From: a virus
Length of the DNA: 45,475 nt
Direction: 5' to 3' (one strand)
Virus record (IMG/VR): IMGVR_UViG_3300032294_001387
Location: 1 to 45,475 of that record
The position numbers were made by a program, and so were the translations under genes. The notes under the pieces are model-generated. The model was not told where the DNA came from, searched no databases, and saw only the letters and a program-made list of their open reading frames with translations. Shown here piece after piece: positions 21,996 through 29,172 of the stretch. The stretch's first letter is position 1. Every line of letters starts with the position of its first letter.

Positions 21996-22657
21996 TGCGA
22001 GTAAAAATCGGACCATATAAGAATTGGTATGGACCATATCAGATTGCTGAATGGGTTCCGTTTCTAAACGACGACCAGAAAGACAGACTAGGTGAATGGT
22101 TGTCAAAAACTTGGATTGCCGATATCTGCGATTGGATTTATAAAATTCGTGGTGAACGCACCATCAAAGTTCGTATTGATCCATATGATACTTGGAATAT
22201 GGACAATACTCTTGCTCACATCATTCTACCTATGCTCAAGCAGCTAAGAGATACCAAGCATGGTTCTCCTATGGTTGATGATGAGGATCTTCCTCCACAT
22301 ATGCGTTATAGTGATCCTAAATTTGATGAAAATGGTTGGGACATGGGTGACAACTGGGTTCACTATAAGTGGGAATGGGTTCTCAACGAAATGATTTGGG
22401 CGTTTGAGCAGGAACTTGATGAAAACTGGGAGGATCAGTTCTATCATGGTACTGCTAATTATGTAGAAATTCCTGTGCCTTGCGATGATGATGGATTCAA
22501 GATACACAAAAATGTAGATGATTCTGAGGATTGTTTCAAACTAGAACAAACAAACCCTGATTATTGGGTTGACTATGAAGGCATGAAGCGTTATAATGAA
22601 CGCATTCAGAACGGCTTCCGACTATTCGGAAAGTATTATCAGAACCTGTGGGACTAA
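21995..22657 (+). CDS. Conserved phage hypothetical protein, 220 aa
   Basis: Starts MRVKIGPYKNWYGPYQIAE and is very rich in Trp and Asp. Proteins opening with this K-I-x-x-Y-x-N-W-x-G-P-x-Q pattern are widespread in tailed phages but have no known function (recall). Lies between uvsX and the helicase, coupled to both (one-base overlap upstream, 9 bases downstream). Possibly a replication accessory protein; it does not resemble T4 gp40, gp59 or UvsY by eye. Confidence 0.75.
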   Translation: MRVKIGPYKNWYGPYQIAEWVPFLNDDQKDRLGEWLSKTWIADICDWIYKIRGERTIKVRIDPYDTWNMDNTLAHIILPMLKQLRDTKHGSPMVDDEDLPPHMRYSDPKFDENGWDMGDNWVHYKWEWVLNEMIWAFEQELDENWEDQFYHGTANYVEIPVPCDDDGFKIHKNVDDSEDCFKLEQTNPDYWVDYEGMKRYNERIQNGFRLFGKYYQNLWD

Positions 22658-22666
22658 GGAGAATAA

Positions 22667-24082
22667 ATGAGCATCGAAAGAATAATTCTTTCTAATTTAT
22701 TATTCAATAATGATTATAACAGAAAAGTAATTCCTTTTCTTAAAAGCGAATATTTTCAAAATTATCCAGAGCGTGTTGTCTTTGATATTGTCGATGAATA
22801 TGTTAAGAAGTATAATTCTTTCCCTTCGATAGAAGCATTGGCTATAGATCTCTCTAACAAAGAAGGTCTAAACGATCAAGTATTCAAAGATAGCAAAGAT
22901 ATTATTTCTTCTTTGAATAACGATTCAACTACTAAGTTAGATTGGCTTCTTGATCAGACAGAGAAGTTCTGTCAGGATAAATCGCTTTATCTTGCGATCA
23001 TGAAGTCTATTAAAATAATGGATGAAAAAGATGGATCAATCTCCAAAGGAAGTATACCAGGAATCCTTACGGACGCTCTCGCTGTCTCTTTTGATACCCA
23101 TATTGGTCATGACTTTCTGGCTGATGCAGATGAGAGATACGAGTTCTACCATCGTAAAGAGAAAAGAATTCCCTTCGATCTTGACTACTTTAACGTCATT
23201 ACCAATGGTGGATTGCCGAACAAAACTCTCAATATCGCACTCGCAGGTACAGGTGTGGGTAAATCGTTATTCATGTGTCACTGTGCCGCAGCAAACCTAT
23301 CAAAAGGTCTCAATGTATTATACATTACATTAGAGATGGCTGAGGAGAGGATTGCAGAACGTATAGACTCTAATCTTCTGGATATTAGTATTGAAGAACT
23401 TGAACTCATTCCGAAGCAATCTTATGATACTAAGATAGAAAAACTCAGATCAAAGACACAAGGCAAGTTGATTATTAAAGAATATCCTACTGCTTGTGCT
23501 GGGTCCGCGAACTTTCGTCATCTCCTGAATGAATTGAAGATTAAGAAAAACTTTGAACCTGATATCATCTACATTGATTATCTAAATATATGTTTGTCAT
23601 CAAGGATTCGTCATGGAGCCAACGTCAATTCTTATACCCTTGTCAAAGCAATCGCAGAAGAACTCCGTGGGTTGGCAGTTGAGTGCGACGTCCCTATCGT
23701 CTCGGCAACTCAAACAACTCGAGGAGGCTATTCGAACTCAGACGTGGGACTGGAAGATACATCGGAATCCTTTGGACTCCCAGCCACAGCTGATTTTATG
23801 TTTGCACTCATCTCCAGTGAAGAACTTGAAAGTCTCAACCAGATCATGGTTAAGCAACTCAAGAATCGCTATAATGATCCTGGGACTAATCGTAGGTTTA
23901 TTGTTGGGATTGACCGTAGCAAAATGCGATTATATGACGTTGATCAATCCGCTCAAGAAGGTCTTACAGATGGACCAAATATAAGACCAGTCTTTGATAA
24001 TAGTAAGTTTGGTGAAGAAGAAAATGAGCGAGGAAAACCGAAAACGAAATTCGATAAAGCGAAGTTTGCAAATTTTAAATAG
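22667..24082 (+). CDS. 41: Replicative DNA helicase (T4 gp41/DnaB-like), 471 aa
   Basis: Hexameric 5'-3' helicase of the phage replisome. N-terminal helical domain (1-150), then RecA-like core with Walker A GTGVGKS (194-200), VLYITLEMAEERIAERID (H1a), DIIYIDYLNIC (Walker B) and VSATQT (H3). Pairs with the primase at 41283. AAGGAGAATAA before the ATG. The acidic-basic tail (KPKTKFDKAKFANFK) may contact partners. Confidence 0.95.
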   Translation: MSIERIILSNLLFNNDYNRKVIPFLKSEYFQNYPERVVFDIVDEYVKKYNSFPSIEALAIDLSNKEGLNDQVFKDSKDIISSLNNDSTTKLDWLLDQTEKFCQDKSLYLAIMKSIKIMDEKDGSISKGSIPGILTDALAVSFDTHIGHDFLADADERYEFYHRKEKRIPFDLDYFNVITNGGLPNKTLNIALAGTGVGKSLFMCHCAAANLSKGLNVLYITLEMAEERIAERIDSNLLDISIEELELIPKQSYDTKIEKLRSKTQGKLIIKEYPTACAGSANFRHLLNELKIKKNFEPDIIYIDYLNICLSSRIRHGANVNSYTLVKAIAEELRGLAVECDVPIVSATQTTRGGYSNSDVGLEDTSESFGLPATADFMFALISSEELESLNQIMVKQLKNRYNDPGTNRRFIVGIDRSKMRLYDVDQSAQEGLTDGPNIRPVFDNSKFGEEENERGKPKTKFDKAKFANFK

Positions 24083-24157
24083 TCTGCATTCAGAAACTCT
24101 AAAAGCGTTAGCTAATTCTGAACAAAAGACATTGATTTCCAATCACAAGGAGAATAA

Positions 24158-24262
24158 ATGGAACAGATACCTAACTGGATTAAAATTTTCGTTCCTTCTA
24201 TGCTGTTGGCTGGTCTTGCTCATAGTATTCTGAAGTCTTTTGTTCCACTCTTTATCAAATGA
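24158..24262 (+). CDS. Small membrane protein, 34 aa
   Basis: CACAAGGAGAATAA gives a strong ribosome binding site. Product is one hydrophobic helix (IFVPSMLLAGLAHSIL) with aromatic ends. Followed by a one-base overlap with a second tiny membrane protein. Function unknown; holin-like size but too short and in the replication region. Confidence 0.65.
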   Translation: MEQIPNWIKIFVPSMLLAGLAHSILKSFVPLFIK

Positions 24263-24363
24263 TGTTCAATCCTATAGCAGTAGCAGCTTTTAGAGCAGCA
24301 GTAATCTCGCAAGTCTTTTATATTCTGATGAGAGTGTTTATGCATTTTATGGGAAACCCATGA
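24262..24363 (+). CDS. Small membrane protein, 33 aa
   Basis: Starts within the previous stop (TGATG) and ends within the start of the Bfd-like gene. Sequence FNPIAVAAFRAAVISQVFYI then a short amphipathic tail. No close ribosome binding site of its own, so it depends on coupling. Unknown. Confidence 0.5.
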   Translation: MFNPIAVAAFRAAVISQVFYILMRVFMHFMGNP

Positions 24364-24551
24364 TGATCGTATGTAGTTGTAATGAAATTGATACAAAAAA
24401 GATTCAGGCGGCAGTTCAACATGTTCACGAGCCTAATGAAAGGCTGGTTCTAAATATGATGAATTGGACGCCAGAATGCGCCACTTGTGGTAAACTGTTG
24501 GTTGAGGAAATCAGGAAGGTTCTAAAGGAGGCAACAAATGTCGTTCAGTAA
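24360..24551 (+). CDS. Bfd-like [2Fe-2S] protein, 63 aa
   Basis: Cys5, Cys7, Cys40, Cys43 give C-x-C-x32-C-x2-C, the exact ligand spacing of bacterioferritin-associated ferredoxin; VCSCNEI at the start and CATCGK at the end also match. Bfd reduces and releases iron stored in bacterioferritin. Length (64 aa in E. coli) is the same. It could instead be an Fe-S regulator. The overlap with the membrane proteins suggests one transcript. See Dps at 30392 for a possible partner. Confidence 0.8.
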   Translation: MMIVCSCNEIDTKKIQAAVQHVHEPNERLVLNMMNWTPECATCGKLLVEEIRKVLKEATNVVQ

Positions 24552-24741
24552 TTATAAGATCGTTGAAGCTGAAAATAAGACTCTGTATCACATCAAAGAA
24601 GTAAAGACTGAACATATAATTAAGACATTTAGCAATTTCTCAGAAGCTCGCAAATTCCTAACTCACCTTAATAAAGGCGGTGGATTTGCTGGTTGGTCGC
24701 CTAATTTTATTGTAAAAAGTTATGAAAATCCGAATTCTTAG
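24538..24741 (+). CDS. Hypothetical protein, 67 aa
   Basis: AAAGGAGGCAACAA ribosome binding site, overlapping the Bfd-like gene by 14 bases. YHIKEVKTEHIIKTFSNFSEARKFLTHLNKGGGF looks like a small alpha/beta protein of the type with a strand pair and a helix (phage 'transit' of KTF-x-F-x-EA). No family named. Last gene before the structured RNA. Confidence 0.6.
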   Translation: MSFSNYKIVEAENKTLYHIKEVKTEHIIKTFSNFSEARKFLTHLNKGGGFAGWSPNFIVKSYENPNS

Positions 24742-24742
24742 A

Positions 24743-24749
24743 CTAAATA
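24743..24749 (+). promoter_or_regulatory. Late-type promoter of the structured RNA
   Basis: CTAAATA, seven of eight positions shared with the late box counted as NTAAATA, 8 bases before the predicted RNA start at about 24757. Confidence 0.5.
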
Positions 24750-24756
24750 ATAACAT

Positions 24757-24897
24757 GAGAAATATGTAGTCCCTGCAATCGGGACAGCGGCAAGTGCCAC
24801 AGTATGGAGGGCATCGGAAAAGTCTGGAGTAAACGGTGGGGTTCCGCCAGACCATATTTCTATCTATATTACAGGGGAGGGCGAAAGCCTTCCCCTT
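24757..24897 (+). ncRNA. Candidate stand-alone structured RNA, about 140 nt
   Basis: No gene fits 24742-24939. Ends pair in a perfect 9-bp stem, AGAAATATG (24758-24766) with CATATTTCT (24853-24861). Inside: GTCCC/GGGAC (24769-24773, 24781-24785), GGC/GCC (24789-24791, 24796-24798), and GTCTGG/CCAGAC (24822-24827, 24847-24852) enclosing CGG/CCG. A terminator closes it and a late-type promoter starts it. Pieces such as GGCAAGTGCCAC and AGTCTGGAG faintly recall cobalamin riboswitches, but key parts are absent. Not a tRNA. Confidence 0.65.
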
Positions 24898-24900
24898 TTT
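24874..24900 (+). terminator. Rho-independent terminator with GAAA loop
   Basis: GGGGAGGGC (24874-24882) / GCCTTCCCC (24887-24895), 9 bp with one G-U pair, GAAA tetraloop, then TTTTT. Separates the structured RNA from the virion genes. Confidence 0.9.
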
Positions 24901-24906
24901 CATTAT

Positions 24907-24914
24907 TATAAATA
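24907..24914 (+). promoter_or_regulatory. T4-type late promoter of the virion block
   Basis: Exact TATAAATA, 26 bases before the first virion gene (24940), right after the terminator. Confidence 0.8.
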
Positions 24915-24939
24915 TGTAAAAACTCTGTGAGAGGAACTC

Positions 24940-25575
24940 ATGAAGAAATTTACTGATCATATCTTTGAAGAGAAAAAGGATCCTACGTCCGATACATTTC
25001 ATGCTTTTGACATCGATGATACTTTATTTCATCATGACAAGAACAAACTCCGTATACATGTTAAAAATCCTAATGGTCGCCGTGTAAGAACTCTTACTAC
25101 AAAAGAATACGCAAACCATACACTGGATCCTGGGCATACTTATGATTTCACAGAGTTCAAATCCGCAGACACTTTCAAAAAATCAGCCAAACCTATTCGT
25201 AAGATGATTGCGAAGCTGAAAGCGATTCATAAAAACAATAAAAATGTAGAGCTACTTACAGCAAGATCAGACCTTGACGACAAGGACAAATTCGGTCATT
25301 ATATGAATCAGTTCGGTATAGATACCAACGAGATTCATGTTCGTCGAGCAGGTAATCACGAAGAAGTTCCAGGTCATGTAGCAAAAGCAATGATTATGAG
25401 CGACCAGATAAATAAGAATGGATATAAAAAAGTTCACTTATACGACGATTCAGAGGCAAACTTAAAAGAGTTTCTCAGGCTCAAAAAGAAACACCCAGAG
25501 GTGGAGTTTCATGCCCATCATGTTCAACACGATCCTGAGACTGATAGAGTCGTTGTAACTACAAGGAAAGTATGA
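24940..25575 (+). CDS. HAD-like phosphatase with capsid-targeting N-terminus, 211 aa
   Basis: HAD motif I FDIDDT (Asp24, Asp26), motif II region VELLTARSD, motif IV HLYDDSE, so a phosphatase or phosphohydrolase; the substrate is not evident. Residues 1-10 (MKKFTDHIFE) match the T4 internal-protein targeting signature, with predicted cleavage after Glu10. The same gene order with a HAD protein in the late region occurs in cyanophages (recall). GAGGAACTC before ATG. Overlaps the next gene by four bases. Confidence 0.8.
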   Translation: MKKFTDHIFEEKKDPTSDTFHAFDIDDTLFHHDKNKLRIHVKNPNGRRVRTLTTKEYANHTLDPGHTYDFTEFKSADTFKKSAKPIRKMIAKLKAIHKNNKNVELLTARSDLDDKDKFGHYMNQFGIDTNEIHVRRAGNHEEVPGHVAKAMIMSDQINKNGYKKVHLYDDSEANLKEFLRLKKKHPEVEFHAHHVQHDPETDRVVVTTRKV

Positions 25576-26975
25576 TGCACAGTTTCTCTGAATATCTTCA
25601 AGAAGCGGCTAAGAAGAAAGCAGCTAAAAAAACAAGTGGATTTAGTACTGGAGATACAGCGGGTAAGTTGTTTGAACTTCTTAAAGGGTATCATCAGAGT
25701 AGAAATGAATTTCCTAAACATTACAGAGCCGAAGGAAAAACTCCTAAAGATATTCATGATACAATGGCAAAGAAAATGTTTGGCGATGATTTTGAAAACA
25801 ATGAAGAATATAAAAATTTGGTTCAAACAGCGAAGATAGCTTCAGAACATAATACAAGATACAACGAATTAGAACATGGCCATGATCCTTCTCAGGGATA
25901 TCAAAAAGTTGCCTGGACTTCACAACCTTCAGATCACGAATCAGAAACAGGCGTTAATGATCCAAACTCTGTTGCAGATTCTATTGCTACTCTGCATCAT
26001 GGTCAGAAAGTTGGTCATTCTGACAAATTAACCGCTGTCAATAAGCCTGTCAATTACAAGAATCCTGGAGTAAAAACTTTTTCTGCTATGTCAGGCGCTG
26101 ATCTTTCTGGTGTTGGCGACGCTCACGCTGAGTTGCTTAGAAAACATGATATAAACAGTGGCGATAAAGGATATCTGAAATGGGCTCAATGGAAAGGTAA
26201 AAGACAAGACGAAAAGGCTAAGAAAAAAGGAATATACTACGAACCAAGTGATGAAGAAAGAAAAAAAGCAGAAGAAATAGAAAAGTCATCTGCTCTTGTG
26301 AATCAAGAAGTTGCCAGAAGAATGCATGGTGGATTTTCTTCTATAGCTGCAGCCGATCGTCAAAATGGCACTACAAATCTTAGAGATGCTATTGAAAAAG
26401 CTGTTGCTGGTCCAACACACTTAAGAACTTCGGTTACTCATACTGAAGCAAATCCTGATGGTTCTCATCATAGAACAACAGTATACGATTTGCATGATCA
26501 TGTAAATCAATATCTAAACCATTTCGATAACTATCATGTTGAACCAGAACACAAAAAAGGTTTGTCTTCTGTAGCTATTTACGGTCATTTTAGACACCCA
26601 ACAGACCCTAACCATCCAATGAATGGTAAAAGAATGAGGGTTGCAAATATTTCTGTGTACTCTGGTGGAAGACCAAACAACGTCAGTCCTCGTGGTGCAA
26701 TAACATTGCCAAGCGAACACCATAAAGAAATAGTTTATCAAAATCATGTAAGTAGCGATCCACAGATGCATACTTATAATGAACCAAAGGGTAAAACACC
26801 AATAAGAACTTTTTCTCAACAAACAGCTGCAGTTCCTGCCAAAACAAAAAAAGTTTCTCCGGGTGGTTTCGGAGAACATAGAGGAGATGGTCCATATGTA
26901 TTTGACCCACACGAGCACAAGATGCATCGTGTCGATGAAGTTGGTGGACTTTCATGGAGAGGACCAGGAGAATAA
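25572..26975 (+). CDS. Virion-associated protein with capsid-targeting N-terminus, 467 aa
   Basis: No catalytic family recognised. Starts MMHSFSEYLQE; from the second Met (25575) the first ten residues HSFSEYLQE fit the targeting signature with cleavage after Glu. A Lys/Ala-rich linker follows (AAKKKAAKK), then a His- and Asn-rich body (DPSQGYQKVAWTSQPSDHESE) and a long region with conserved-looking strands (LSSVAIYGHFRHPTDPNHP). Likely packaged in the head, by its signal and position. Confidence 0.7.
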   Translation: MMHSFSEYLQEAAKKKAAKKTSGFSTGDTAGKLFELLKGYHQSRNEFPKHYRAEGKTPKDIHDTMAKKMFGDDFENNEEYKNLVQTAKIASEHNTRYNELEHGHDPSQGYQKVAWTSQPSDHESETGVNDPNSVADSIATLHHGQKVGHSDKLTAVNKPVNYKNPGVKTFSAMSGADLSGVGDAHAELLRKHDINSGDKGYLKWAQWKGKRQDEKAKKKGIYYEPSDEERKKAEEIEKSSALVNQEVARRMHGGFSSIAAADRQNGTTNLRDAIEKAVAGPTHLRTSVTHTEANPDGSHHRTTVYDLHDHVNQYLNHFDNYHVEPEHKKGLSSVAIYGHFRHPTDPNHPMNGKRMRVANISVYSGGRPNNVSPRGAITLPSEHHKEIVYQNHVSSDPQMHTYNEPKGKTPIRTFSQQTAAVPAKTKKVSPGGFGEHRGDGPYVFDPHEHKMHRVDEVGGLSWRGPGE

Positions 26976-26976
26976 T

Positions 26977-28173
26977 ATGTTAGATTTCAGAACGTTCTTA
27001 ACAGAAGCTGAGGCAGAAGGTAAAAAGCTAAAGCATCTTACTCATGTCGAAGATCATATATTTGATGGTCACGAAGGAGTAGGTAGAGCAGACGCCCACC
27101 TCCGTGGAATGCATGATATGCTGATGGGAAAGAAAGCACCGCTTCATGTCTCTGACAAATACGATGGCGCTCCTTCTATTATCTTCGGTCAGCATCCAGA
27201 GACTGGCCAGTTCTTTGTATCAACTAAATCAGCTCATAATAAGAATCCAAAGATAAACTATACAGAAGAAGATATTGATCGCAATCACGGTCACGCTCCT
27301 GGCCTCGCTGAAAAACTAAAACATGCTCTTAGACATTTACCTAAGATTATGCCTAAAAATGGTGGTGTATATCAAGGCGATCTTATGCACACTGAAGGGG
27401 ATGCTAAGACTAAAGATGGTATGACAACAGTCACTCCTAATACCATTACTTATGGAGCTCCTGCTGATTCTGAAGAAGGTAAAGCATTCAACAAGAAATT
27501 AGGTATAGTTGTTCATACTCAAAATGCATTGAAAGATGCTCGACCATTAGATGCAAAAACAAGAGCTTCTTTTGGTCAGAGTTCTGATGTCAATAACATT
27601 GATCCCACAATGCAAATGAACCCAGAAAACTATACAGAAGAAGAAAGAAAACAGTTTCTTGCTCATATGCATGCTGCTAGAAAAACCTATGCTTCAATGA
27701 AACCAGAAGCAATGGAGGCTCTGGAAGGTCATTCAGTGCCTATTCAAGCACATATTAATAATATGGTAAGAACTGATGGCACTCCTTCTGTTGACGGATA
27801 TATACAGCATCTATCTGATAGACATAATAAAGAAGTAGAAAAGCTAAAGACTCCTGCTGCCAGAGAACGTAAAACTGCTGCACATGCACAAGTACTTGAT
27901 CATATTATGCAGAACAGAGAACATTTTGATAAAGCTCTGCAGCTGCATAATCATCTAACAAACGCTAAGAACGTTCTTGTAAATGTCATGGAAAAGAATG
28001 CTCCATACGCTCATTCTATTGGCGATCAACCAACAGGCAAAGAAGGAACTGTTGTAGTAGATAGAGAAGGCAATGCTTCGAAACTAAACAACAGACAAGT
28101 ATTCAATAAACTAAATGCACTGAAAGGCGCATTCTCTCAGAAGAAACAACCAGAGGCGTTTGACGAAGAATGA
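26977..28173 (+). CDS. Ligase-like nucleotidyltransferase with capsid-targeting N-terminus, 398 aa
   Basis: Start 26977 (MLDFRTFLTEAEAEGKK) follows AGGAGAATAAT; the targeting signature occupies residues 1-10. Then KYDGAPS (Lys61, Asp63, Gly64) looks like the KxDG nucleophile motif of ATP-dependent nucleic acid ligases, followed by FFVSTKS, GVYQGDLM (motif III-like), EGTVVV (motif IV-like) and ASKLNN (motif V-like). The family appears to be the DUF6267 group of T4-type phages (recall). Enzyme activity is unproven; motif order supports the fold. Confidence 0.7.
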   Translation: MLDFRTFLTEAEAEGKKLKHLTHVEDHIFDGHEGVGRADAHLRGMHDMLMGKKAPLHVSDKYDGAPSIIFGQHPETGQFFVSTKSAHNKNPKINYTEEDIDRNHGHAPGLAEKLKHALRHLPKIMPKNGGVYQGDLMHTEGDAKTKDGMTTVTPNTITYGAPADSEEGKAFNKKLGIVVHTQNALKDARPLDAKTRASFGQSSDVNNIDPTMQMNPENYTEEERKQFLAHMHAARKTYASMKPEAMEALEGHSVPIQAHINNMVRTDGTPSVDGYIQHLSDRHNKEVEKLKTPAARERKTAAHAQVLDHIMQNREHFDKALQLHNHLTNAKNVLVNVMEKNAPYAHSIGDQPTGKEGTVVVDREGNASKLNNRQVFNKLNALKGAFSQKKQPEAFDEE

Positions 28174-29096
28174 AAAGATTCAAATATCATCTAAAAGAAA
28201 ACGCTGTAGTTGGGCACCATATCACATTTGGTAGAGGCAATCCATTTCATGAGATGCATGCTCAGCTTGGTAATCATGTAAAGAATTCTGCTGAAGATGA
28301 GGGCGCTGGGCACTCTGTTATTCTTTCTGGTAGTTCTGGTGATATCAAAAACCCACTAACTCCTGAACAGAAACTAAAACATGCGCAAAGAGCCATGCCA
28401 GGCGTGAATGTAGTTGTTGCTGATAAAGCTGCTCCTACATTGTTGCATCATGCGGCAAAACTACATCAAGAAGGTGTGAATGATCTTGCTGTTCATGTTG
28501 GTTCTGATCGTGTAAACGAGTTTCAGGATCTATTGAACAAATATAACGGGACTCATGATAAAGCTCTGTATAACTTCAATAGAATCCGTGTTCTACCATT
28601 CGGAGACGAACGAGCAGATAGCGATGAAGGAGCCGCTGGATTTTCTGCCTCGAAAATGAGAGCTCTGGCGGCTGTTGCATCAGATACATCTCCGGAAGGT
28701 ATTTCGGCTCGTAAACAGTTTCATGCGATGGCTCCACAGGCTATGACTCCTGAGCAGAAAGATGAAATGCTTCGCGACACTCAGGCAGGTCTACAGGCAG
28801 CAGCTGTTCCTAAACCCAGAAAGAAAAAAGTAGTAGCCGAATCAACTACTACTGCAGATGTTGCTGGTATGACAGACGACAGTGGATTTGATGCTATGCC
28901 AGACGATGTGAACGCTGGCTTTGCTGGTATGGTAAATAAAATGAACGGTATGTCTTCTGTCAAGTTCAATCAGACTTATGACCCTGAGACTCGTATGCCC
29001 AGCGCAATCTCTAAGAATGTTAGGCAATTATTCTCAAGAGGTCATGGACCAGCAGCTGCAAGAGCTTTTTCGAGAAAAAAGAAGCAAGACTCTTAA
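28170..29096 (+). CDS. Cytidylyltransferase-like protein with capsid-targeting N-terminus, 308 aa
   Basis: MKRFKYHLKE (targeting signature), then GRGNPFHEMH (21-30), the GxxNPxHxxH form of the nucleotidylyltransferase superfamily, and FSASKMR (about residue 166), the matching ISxTxxR motif. Such 'cytitidyltransferase' proteins are standard late-region genes of T4-type cyanophages. The substrate is unknown. The C-terminal third (after 215) is unrelated and may be structural. ATGA overlap with the previous gene. Confidence 0.78.
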   Translation: MKRFKYHLKENAVVGHHITFGRGNPFHEMHAQLGNHVKNSAEDEGAGHSVILSGSSGDIKNPLTPEQKLKHAQRAMPGVNVVVADKAAPTLLHHAAKLHQEGVNDLAVHVGSDRVNEFQDLLNKYNGTHDKALYNFNRIRVLPFGDERADSDEGAAGFSASKMRALAAVASDTSPEGISARKQFHAMAPQAMTPEQKDEMLRDTQAGLQAAAVPKPRKKKVVAESTTTADVAGMTDDSGFDAMPDDVNAGFAGMVNKMNGMSSVKFNQTYDPETRMPSAISKNVRQLFSRGHGPAAARAFSRKKKQDS

Positions 29097-29100
29097 ATAA

Positions 29101-29107
29101 CTAAATA
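29101..29107 (+). promoter_or_regulatory. Late-type promoter (CTAAATA)
   Basis: CTAAATA right behind the nucleotidylyltransferase stop; its last base is the A of an in-frame ATG at 29107, which would therefore lie upstream of the transcript start. Confidence 0.5.
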
Positions 29108-29172
29108 TGTCTGTCAGTGCGAGTATAGGCTACGGCAGACCTCGTAATAAATTGGAACCCAAGGGAAACTCC

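Noticed and set aside
24024-24233. Frame starting MSEENRKRNS between helicase and the tiny membrane genes
   Set aside because: It overlaps the helicase end and most of the 24158 gene, which has a far better ribosome binding site; kept as a weak possibility only.
24757-24861. tRNA gene in the structured gap
   Set aside because: The closing stem has 9 bp, there is no T-loop or anticodon-arm arrangement, and the inner stems do not form a cloverleaf.
24757-24861. Cobalamin riboswitch
   Set aside because: Strings GGCAAGTGCCAC and AGTCTGGAG are suggestive, but the B12-box end and several core parts are not there, and the downstream gene has its own promoter after the terminator.
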